Assembly: GCF_000383615.1 (NCBI RefSeq)
Contig: NZ_KB911594.1
Span: 62,001 to 126,000, forward strand
Source: Streptomyces canus 299MFChir4.1
GTDB taxonomy: Bacteria; Actinomycetota; Actinomycetes; Streptomycetales; Streptomycetaceae
Length of the DNA stretch: 64,000 nucleotides
Reading direction: 5' to 3'
Position 1 is the first letter of the stretch; every line of letters starts with the position of its first letter. The position numbers and the translations under genes were made by a program. Positions 58,156 to 64,000 of the stretch are shown piece by piece. The notes beneath the pieces are model-generated. The model had not been told where the DNA came from. It made no database searches and saw only the letters and a program-made list of their open reading frames with translations.

Positions 58156-59691
58156 CTAACCGCGCACCTGTCCCAGCCACTGGAGCGTCCGGCGGACCTC
58201 CGCCGCCAGCGGGTGGCCCGGTCCGTTGAGCCGCTCGACGTCGTGCAGCAGTCGGGCGAGGGTGTCGTGGGCGGCGGCGCGGTCGCCGAGGGCGAGCAGG
58301 AGGTGGCCGATACGGCGGCGGACGTCGTGGGCGAGTTGGGGGTCGCCGGCCACGTACTGGTTCTCGTAGTACGGCAGCAGGGCTCGGTACTCGGCCAGTG
58401 CCGCCGCGGGTTCGCCGAGTTGTTCGAGGCACTGGGCGGCGTCGTAGCGGAAGCGCAGGGACTGCGGGTCGGCGTGGCCGGCCTCGGTCGCGCGTTCGTC
58501 GGCGAGGCGGCGCAGTTCGGGCAGGGCGCGCCGGTACTGGCCGTCGTCCATGAGGGTGGCGGCGTACTGCTTGCGCAGGGTGCGGACGACCGGGGAGTTC
58601 GTGCCGTGCTGTTCGGCGGCCACGGGCAGGATGGCGCCGAGGATGTCGACGGCCTGGGTGATGCGGCCCTCGCCGAGGAGCCGTTTGACCTCGTCGACGG
58701 CGCGCGCGACGTCCGGTTTCTCGGTCTTCTCGGGGGCCGGTGTGACCGGGGCGGGCTGGGGCGCGGGCGTGCGCGCGCGGTCCGGCCAGGGGGCGTGCGG
58801 GCGCAGGAAGGGGCGGGTGGGGTCGAGGGGCGCTCCGGTGGGCATCCCGCGCGCGGGCAGCAGCAGCGCCAGGTCCTCGTACACGTCCTGTGCGGAGGCC
58901 GGGCGGTGCTGCGGGTCCTTGGCGAGCAGTCGCAGGACGAGCGCTTCGAGGGCCTCGGGAACTTCGGGGCGGGTGCGGCGCACGGGCAGCGGGGGCTCGT
59001 ACAGGTGCCGGTGCAGTACGCCGAGCGCCGTGGAGCCGGCGAACGGCACGTCTCCGCTGAGGAGTTCGTGCAGCAGTACGCCGAGTGCGTACAGGTCGGT
59101 GTACGGGCCGACGGCGCCGCCCATGGCCTGCTCGGGCGCCATGTAGGCGGGCGAGCCGATCGGTGAGCCGGTGTGGGTGAGGCGGGTGGTGTCGGTGTCC
59201 ATGACGGAGGCGACACCGAGGTCGAGGACGGTGACCGTGCCGTCCTGTTTCACCATCACGTTGCGCGGCTTGAGGTCGCGGTGGACGATCGGCACGGCGT
59301 GCACGGCGCTCAGGACGGCGCACAGTTGCGCGGTGACCGCGACCGCCCACTGCCAGGGGTACGGGTCGTGTTCGGCGAGGTGGTCGGAGAGGTCGGCGCC
59401 GTCGACGTACTGCATGACGAGGAACAGCTCCTCGCCCTCACTGCCGGCGTCGTGCACGGTGACGAGCCCGGGGTGGTCGACCTGTGCGGTCACCCGGCAC
59501 TCGCGCACGAACCGGCGGCGCAGCTCGTCGGCCTCCTGGCCGGCCACCTTGTCGGGGCGCAGCAGCTTCACCGCCACGCGCCGGTCGAGGCGCCGGTCGT
59601 AGGCCGTCCACACCTGGCCCATGCCGCCCTGTCCGATGAGCGTGGCCAGTTCATAGCGGCCGCCGACGACACGTCCTGTCGCCACGGTCAC
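58156..59691 (-). CDS. Serine/threonine protein kinase with TPR-like tail
   Basis: A 511-residue PknB-type soluble kinase. Glycine loop GQGGMGQVW, VAVKLL, HRDLKPRNVM and the activation segment DLGVASV...GSPAYMAPEQ are present. DFG is replaced by DLG, which still keeps the metal-binding Asp. Residues about 280-350 are Pro/Ala-rich; 350-511 are helical repeats of a TPR type. No membrane segment. Start GTG 59691 overlaps the stop of the small membrane protein gene by 4 bases, suggesting that the pair work together. Confidence 0.9.
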   Translation of the reverse strand: MTVATGRVVGGRYELATLIGQGGMGQVWTAYDRRLDRRVAVKLLRPDKVAGQEADELRRRFVRECRVTAQVDHPGLVTVHDAGSEGEELFLVMQYVDGADLSDHLAEHDPYPWQWAVAVTAQLCAVLSAVHAVPIVHRDLKPRNVMVKQDGTVTVLDLGVASVMDTDTTRLTHTGSPIGSPAYMAPEQAMGGAVGPYTDLYALGVLLHELLSGDVPFAGSTALGVLHRHLYEPPLPVRRTRPEVPEALEALVLRLLAKDPQHRPASAQDVYEDLALLLPARGMPTGAPLDPTRPFLRPHAPWPDRARTPAPQPAPVTPAPEKTEKPDVARAVDEVKRLLGEGRITQAVDILGAILPVAAEQHGTNSPVVRTLRKQYAATLMDDGQYRRALPELRRLADERATEAGHADPQSLRFRYDAAQCLEQLGEPAAALAEYRALLPYYENQYVAGDPQLAHDVRRRIGHLLLALGDRAAAHDTLARLLHDVERLNGPGHPLAAEVRRTLQWLGQVRG

Positions 59692-60290
59692 CTGCCGCTC
59701 TCGGTGGTGCCGCCGTCGTGCTTGCGCAGATAGTCGCTGAGCTCGTCGAGTTCGGCGCGCACCTGGTCGATGCGGGCGGGCGCGGGGCGCTGCGGCGGCG
59801 GGGGCGGCAGGACACCGGGGGCGGGGACCGGAGGAGCCGACGGCTGCGGCTGCGGCTGGAGCGTGGGCGTGTACGGCGGCTGCGGCTGGGGCTGCGGCGC
59901 CGGCTGCGGGTAGCCGTAGCCGGTGTGGGCGGTCGGGCCCTGGGGCGGCGGGAAGCCGGCGAACCGCCGCTGCTGGTGCACCCGGATGTCCATCACCAGG
60001 AAGTACACGCTGCTGAAGAGGCCGAAGAGCAGGACCAGCGACATGGCGACGTCGGTCCGGGGATCGCTCTCCGGCAGTGCGCCGACCACCGCGAAGCACG
60101 CGATGGACAGCGGCAGGCTGGCCCAGGCCAGCACCCAGTCGACGGTCCGTCCGCGCAGGAACGCGACCCGGAACAGGGGTGCGCAGGCGAGCAGACCGCA
60201 CGAGAGGAAACCGACGGCGGCGAGCACCACGCGCAGGGTGATGACCGTGCCCGAGTCGCGGGCGGGCGGCGCCGCGCCGTGGCCGTACAT
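59688..60290 (-). CDS. Small membrane protein with Pro/Gln-rich tail, kinase partner
   Basis: A 200-residue protein. Three hydrophobic helices (about 18-34, 52-70, 85-105) are followed by a Pro/Gln/Tyr-rich tail (PQPAPQPQPQPPYTP) and a short charged helix (RAELDELSDYLRKHDG). ATG 60290 follows AGGAGCGTTC. Coupled to the kinase gene. Its tail may be phosphorylated or recruit the kinase to the membrane; this is inferred. Confidence 0.7.
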   Translation of the reverse strand: MYGHGAAPPARDSGTVITLRVVLAAVGFLSCGLLACAPLFRVAFLRGRTVDWVLAWASLPLSIACFAVVGALPESDPRTDVAMSLVLLFGLFSSVYFLVMDIRVHQQRRFAGFPPPQGPTAHTGYGYPQPAPQPQPQPPYTPTLQPQPQPSAPPVPAPGVLPPPPPQRPAPARIDQVRAELDELSDYLRKHDGGTTESGR

Positions 60291-60384
60291 GAACGCTCCT
60301 GAACCGGGAATCGATGTGGGGTTCGAGCGTATAGGCCGATACCGACAACTGGTCACGGGTTGTACCGAACCGTTGTCGACCTGA

Positions 60385-62523
60385 TCAGTCGGGCGCGACC
60401 GTTCCGTCGGTGAGCCCGTCGTACATCCCGCGCACGAGTTGCTCTCCGAGCCGGCCCGCGTGCCGGAGCGCCCGCTCGAACTCGTCGAGGGTGCGGAAGC
60501 GTTGGCCGTAGCGCCGTTGTTCGTCGAGCGGGAGCCGGGGCAGCTGGAGCCTGCGCACGTCCAGGCGGGTCGCGGTGGAGGCGTAGCTGCTGGCCTGGCG
60601 GTTGTTGGCGGTGCCGCGCAGGAAGCCGGCGAGGAACCAGGGGTCGAGCGCGGCCGGATCGGGGCGCAGCAGCACGAGGTTGCGGCCCAGGGCGGCTCCC
60701 GCGGTCGTCGTGTCGATGACGCGCGCCACCGAGCCCCCGCCGAGCACCGGTACGACGACGTCGCCGGGTTCGGTCAGCACGGCCTCCTCGTCGCTCTCGG
60801 GAAGTGTCCCGGAGGGGTCGGTCCCGGACAGGACGTCGTGGTCGGTGAGCACGGGCACGCGTGCGTGGCCGCCGTTTCCCCCGGTGCGCAGCATCAGGGC
60901 GCCTCCGCGCGCGAGTTCGCCGATGGTGGTGAGCGGCCACCGCGCGGGGTGCGCGGCGTCGGCGCGCCGCGGGGTGAGGTCGGCGGTCAGGCGCAGCGTC
61001 TCCCCCAGCAACTCGCGCACGCCCGTGAGCTGCTCGGCGCCGTCGGCCGCCGTGGGGGGCGGCAGGTGGCGGGCGGGGGCGAGGTCCACGTCGTCGTCGA
61101 GGAGTTCGATGACGGGCAGCGCGCGGGCCAGGCCGGGCCTTTCCGTGAAGCGGCCGGGGCGTTGGAAGGCCTGCCAGGCATCGAGTACGGCCTCGCGTAC
61201 GGCCCGCCAGTCCGGTCCGCCGCGCCCCTCACCGGCGAACTGCCCCACGTCGACGAGGAGCACCTCCGGCTGCGCGGGCGCCCTTTCCGGGCGACGCAGC
61301 ACCCACAGGTGCAGCGGGATGTTGTACGGCGGTGCCGCCCCGACCGGCAGGGCGATCACGGCGCGCAGGGCACCGCGGCGCAGCAGGTCGGCGCGGATAC
61401 GGCGGCCGGAGCGGCGGGAGGCTGCCGCGGGCGGCATGAGCAGCACACCGGCGCCACCGTCCTTGAGGCGGGCGAGCGCGTGCTGGACCCAGGCGAGCTC
61501 GGACTCGGTGCGGGCCGGGAAGCCGTACTCCCAGCGGGGGTCGTAGGCGAGTTCGTCGTGGCCCCAGTTGCGCTCGTTGAACGGCGGGTGGCACAGGACG
61601 GCGTCGGCGCGCAACCGCGGGTGGGCGTCGGCGCGCAGGCTGTCGCCGGTGGCGCCGCGCACGGTGGACCAGGTGTGCAGGGCGAGTCTGAGCGTGGTGA
61701 GCGCGGCGAGTTCGGGGGCGCTGTCCTGCGCGTAGAGCTTCTGGTCGGGACGGGTGGCGGCGGCCCGCAGGAGGGCGCCGGTGCCGCAGGCCGGGTCGAG
61801 GACGGTGCGGGCGGGGCCGGCGAGGTCGGCCATGAGGCCGGCCAGCTCGGCGGGCGTGAGCGTGTACTGGCGCGGGTTGGCGTCCAGGTGCCGGCCGAGC
61901 AGGAACTCGAAGGTCTGGCGGGCGCCCAGCTCGGCGGCCAGCTCGGCGACACCGCGCAGGAGGGGGGCCGAGGGAAGGAGTTCCGGACCGGTGGGGGTGT
62001 GAACGGCGGAGTGGGCACTCTCCGTGGCTGGGCTGTGAACGGCGTTCACAGCAGAGGGCGCGTCGGCGGCGGGTGCCGGGGCCGCGCCCGGGGTGTTCAC
62101 AGTCTCCGGAGTGCTCGTGGCCGGCTCCGGCCCGAATCGCGGTGTGAACACCTCCCGCAGCGCCCCCGGCAGCATCTCCGCGAGACGTTCGTCGGAACCG
62201 GCGCTGAGCTCCAGCCAGACCGGCGGGCGGTCATGGATCAGCAGCAGTACGCAGCCCGCGTGGATGAGGGCGGTGACCGGGCCGTGGGGGTGGCCGGAGA
62301 GCTGCTGCCAGACGCGTTCCCGCAGCGGGACCTCGGCGAGTTTCCCCTGCGTGCGCAGCCAAGACTCGACTTCGGCGAGCGCGAAGGACGGGCTGGTCTC
62401 GGTGCCGCCGACGGGCCTCGGGAAGTCGGCGTGCCGACGGCGCCAGTTGCTGACGGCCGCGCGGCCCACGCCGGCCATCCGCGCGATACCGGCGGCGGTC
62501 ACCTCCGTCGCGTTGTCCTGCAC
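60385..62523 (-). CDS. N6-adenine methylase-like protein with HTH and specificity-like domain
   Basis: A 712-residue protein. An N-terminal MerR/excisionase-type HTH (about 8-50: AGIARMAGVGRAAVSNWRRR), then a Pro/Ala linker, a class I methylase core with AdoMet motif VLDPACGTGALLRAA, and a C-terminal region like type I specificity subunits (PLTTIGELARGGAL, later LQLPRLPLDEQRRYGQRF). The catalytic motif IV reads CHPPFN instead of (N/D)PP(F/Y). No endonuclease is next door. Start GTG 62523 with GGGGAG upstream. It may bind DNA and regulate rather than methylate. Confidence 0.85.
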   Translation of the reverse strand: MQDNATEVTAAGIARMAGVGRAAVSNWRRRHADFPRPVGGTETSPSFALAEVESWLRTQGKLAEVPLRERVWQQLSGHPHGPVTALIHAGCVLLLIHDRPPVWLELSAGSDERLAEMLPGALREVFTPRFGPEPATSTPETVNTPGAAPAPAADAPSAVNAVHSPATESAHSAVHTPTGPELLPSAPLLRGVAELAAELGARQTFEFLLGRHLDANPRQYTLTPAELAGLMADLAGPARTVLDPACGTGALLRAAATRPDQKLYAQDSAPELAALTTLRLALHTWSTVRGATGDSLRADAHPRLRADAVLCHPPFNERNWGHDELAYDPRWEYGFPARTESELAWVQHALARLKDGGAGVLLMPPAAASRRSGRRIRADLLRRGALRAVIALPVGAAPPYNIPLHLWVLRRPERAPAQPEVLLVDVGQFAGEGRGGPDWRAVREAVLDAWQAFQRPGRFTERPGLARALPVIELLDDDVDLAPARHLPPPTAADGAEQLTGVRELLGETLRLTADLTPRRADAAHPARWPLTTIGELARGGALMLRTGGNGGHARVPVLTDHDVLSGTDPSGTLPESDEEAVLTEPGDVVVPVLGGGSVARVIDTTTAGAALGRNLVLLRPDPAALDPWFLAGFLRGTANNRQASSYASTATRLDVRRLQLPRLPLDEQRRYGQRFRTLDEFERALRHAGRLGEQLVRGMYDGLTDGTVAPD
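61998..62149. repeat. Cluster of TGTGAAC half-sites in the methylase-like gene
   Basis: TGTGAAC (61998-62004), TGTGAACGGCGTTCACA (62034-62050), GTTCACA (62095-62101) and TGTGAAC (62143-62149) lie within 152 bases of coding sequence, in the linker. Two more lie in the promoter region (62634-62640, 62653-62659). Confidence 0.6.
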
Positions 62524-62644
62524 CCGTCCGGCTCCCCTCGTCGTACCGCACCAGCCCTGAGCCCCGCATGTGACGCCGAGCATACCGACGCACGCAAGAT
62601 CTACCCATTCACGACCGTGTACACGAGAGATGTTGTGAATAGTG

Positions 62645-62673
62645 TTGACTCGGTTCACAGGCTCTGTTCTTAT
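62645..62673 (+). promoter_or_regulatory. Promoter of the lipoprotein gene with embedded inverted repeat
   Basis: TTGACT (62645-62650), 17-base spacer, TCTTAT (62668-62673). GTTCACA lies between -35 and -10, and TGTGAAT just upstream of the -35, forming a spaced inverted repeat. A repressor-type layout. Confidence 0.5.
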
Positions 62674-62778
62674 TGACCCAGCGAACGAGCGATCCCCGAG
62701 TGGCGGTGGTCGCCCACAGCCCACAGCCCGCACCCCGCACCTCAACTCACCTCACCGCATCCCCACCAAGGACTCACC

Positions 62779-63573
62779 ATGCGCCGTACCGCACTCGCCG
62801 CCCTCTGCATCGCCGCCGCGGCCACCGCAGGACTCACCGGATGCCAGCCGGGCCAGGACAAGGCCGACAGCGGGACGAACGCGGCCGGCGCGTCCGCCGG
62901 GTCGGGCACGCCGGCCGCGAAGAAGGAGCCCCTCGCCGGGCTGACCGGCGGAGAGATAGCCGACCGGGCCACCAAGGCCACGACCGGCGCCTCCTCGCTG
63001 CGAATGAAGGGCGACATCCCCGACGACGAGAGCGGCGCCACCATCAGGCTCGACGTCCTCCTGAACAAGAAGGGCGAGTGCGCCGGCACCATCGGCATGG
63101 GCGGCAAGGGCAAGGCCGACCTGATCAAGACCGGTGACCTCGTGTACATGAAGTTCGACGAGGCGTTCCTGCGCGAGCAGAGCGAGGGCGAGTCGAAGGC
63201 GGACACCGACGCGGCCGTGGCCATGCTGGCCGGCAAGTGGACCAAGTCGAAGGCGACGGGTGCGGACGCCAAGGAGTTCGAGGCATTCTGCGACCTGGGC
63301 GCGGTGCTCGACGGCGCCGAGGACACCAACTCGGACGCGAGCCGCGGCAAGGCGGCCACCGTCGACGGGGCTTCGGCGATCACCTTGCACGAGAAGGACG
63401 GCAAGGAGCGCTACACGCTGTACGTCGCCACCGAGGGCAAGCCGTATCTGCTGCGGATCGACAGCACGGCCGGAGCGGACCAGGGGTCCGTCACCTTCAG
63501 CGACTTCGACAAGCCGGTCCCGACGCAGAAGCCGACCGGCGAGATCCTGGACCTCGACGCCCTGGGCGGCTGA
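62779..63573 (+). CDS. Lipoprotein, function unknown
   Basis: A 264-residue lipoprotein. Lipobox LTGC (Cys about 22), then a Gly/Ala-rich linker. The mature part alternates strands and helices in the manner of LppX/LprG-type lipid-binding lipoproteins (DIPDDESGATIRLDVLL, GDLVYMKFDEAFL, GKWTKSKA, LYVATEGKPYLLRID). Start ATG 62779. It is divergent from the methylase-like gene and is preceded by a good promoter with an embedded repeat. Confidence 0.8.
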   Translation: MRRTALAALCIAAAATAGLTGCQPGQDKADSGTNAAGASAGSGTPAAKKEPLAGLTGGEIADRATKATTGASSLRMKGDIPDDESGATIRLDVLLNKKGECAGTIGMGGKGKADLIKTGDLVYMKFDEAFLREQSEGESKADTDAAVAMLAGKWTKSKATGADAKEFEAFCDLGAVLDGAEDTNSDASRGKAATVDGASAITLHEKDGKERYTLYVATEGKPYLLRIDSTAGADQGSVTFSDFDKPVPTQKPTGEILDLDALGG

Positions 63574-63580
63574 GCCCTCC

Positions 63581-63625
63581 GGGACGGACGGGACGGACGG
63601 GACGGACGGGACGGACGGGACAGAC
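63581..63625. repeat. Five 9-base tandem repeats
   Basis: gggacggac repeated four times and then gggacagac, directly after the lipoprotein stop. A short variable-number repeat with no obvious role. Confidence 0.85.
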
Positions 63626-63673
63626 GCGCCACACGCGGCACGCACGAGCCCGGCGCACTGGGACGCGGCACGC

Positions 63674-64000
63674 TCAAAGGGCGTGTCGCATCCACACGTT
63701 GGGCTCGACGTACACCGCGTAGCCGCGCTCCGGCTCGCAGCGCACCGGCACCAGCGCCCCGGGCACCTCGACGTCGCCCCGGGTGTCGAAGGGCAGCCCG
63801 GTCCAACGGCGCCACTGCTCCAGCGAGCCGGACACCGTCATGGAGGCCGGCGCCACGGAGTGCACCTCGGCACCGGCCCGGACGTGCACGCGCAGCCAGG
63901 GGTCGTACGGCAGGCCGTCGGGGCGTACCCGACGGGCGTACTCCTCGATGGGGGTGTGCGGTTCCAGGTGCTTGGCGCTGGGGCGGACCGGGGCGACGAC
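63674..64000 (-). CDS. C-terminal part of a GNAT-like/unknown protein
   Basis: The minus-strand frame is open to the window edge, so the start is missing; 108 codons are visible. The sequence (YARRVRPDGLPYDPWLRVHV, SMTVSGSLEQWRRWTGLPF, VEPNVWMRH) is a conserved C-terminal unit which I associate with large GNAT-type N-acetyltransferases in Streptomyces. That link is from memory. Confidence 0.65.
   Translation of the reverse strand, partial: VVAPVRPSAKHLEPHTPIEEYARRVRPDGLPYDPWLRVHVRAGAEVHSVAPASMTVSGSLEQWRRWTGLPFDTRGDVEVPGALVPVRCEPERGYAVYVEPNVWMRHAL

Noticed and set aside
62034..62050. A genuine Rex operator inside the methylase-like gene
   Set aside because: It is 17 bases long rather than 16 and lies in coding sequence with repeated Val/His/Asn codons; listed only as part of a motif cluster.
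60385..62523. Complete restriction-modification system
   Set aside because: Only a methylase-like/specificity-like protein is present, with an altered motif IV; no endonuclease or second subunit lies nearby.
53853..62523. A secondary-metabolite cluster around the P450
   Set aside because: Neighbours are housekeeping or cell-envelope genes; no synthase, tailoring set or resistance gene is present.
63581..63625. CRISPR array
   Set aside because: The units are 9 bases with no spacers; a simple tandem repeat.

Overview
This window is chromosomal DNA from a high-GC actinomycete, almost certainly a Streptomyces. Three things point there: strong third-position GC, the family content (SigB/SigF-type partner switching, roadblock proteins, Rpf muralytic enzymes, sortase substrates), and above all a tRNA-Leu(UAA) that matches bldA. 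From memory, the gene order resembles the S. coelicolor chromosome from the sigI locus to the eno-rpfA-P450 region; I could not check this by alignment.

Layout. 1-4.5 kb: the end of a peptide/H+ symporter, then three secreted or wall-anchored proteins. 4.7-7 kb: sigI with its anti-anti-sigma (arsI) and anti-sigma (prsI). 7.1-8.6 kb: an unusual sigma-like/zinc-finger/TM/ricin-lectin fusion. 8.7-14.2 kb: a histidine-utilisation operon (hutU, an M20 amidohydrolase, hutF, hutI) reading leftwards. 14.3-15.8 kb: a PLP decarboxylase. 15.9-18.3 kb: a four-gene roadblock/LC7 operon. 18.3-24.7 kb: an RpiR regulator plus a histidine ammonia-lyase homologue with a changed MIO triad, divergent from a betaine-type ABC importer. 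24.8-35.4 kb: housekeeping and accessory genes (SDR, XRE regulator, cystathionine beta-synthase, SGNH hydrolase, thiolase, Bax inhibitor-like protein, pobA).

35.6-39.8 kb holds what I think is the most novel locus. Two tandem, near-duplicate 71-72 residue peptides lie upstream of a membrane site-2-protease-like (HEFGH...LDG) protein with a PqqD-like N-terminal region. A divergent HTH regulator sits opposite a pair of TGTCCAA/TTGGACA operators. It looks like a minimal peptide-maturation or export system.

40.8-44.6 kb: bldA and a MacB-type ABC exporter. 44.6-51.3 kb: cfa, ndh (with two Rex-like operators far upstream), ppx, DUF501, divIC and eno. 51.6-53.7 kb: two Rpf enzymes, the first behind a c-di-AMP (ydaO) riboswitch. 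53.9-64 kb: a CYP107-type P450, mazG, a SurA-like lipoprotein, a DUF1906 protein, a Ser/Thr kinase with its small membrane partner, a solitary DNA-methylase-like protein with an altered catalytic motif, a lipoprotein, and the C-terminus of one more gene.

How the parts connect. Several genes bear on development and wall remodelling: bldA, the Rpf enzymes under c-di-AMP control, divIC, the sortase substrates and SigI. A second theme is histidine/imidazole catabolism. Most operons show start/stop overlaps of 1-4 bases, and strong hairpin terminators separate most transcription units. All family assignments come from reading translated motifs; no search was run.
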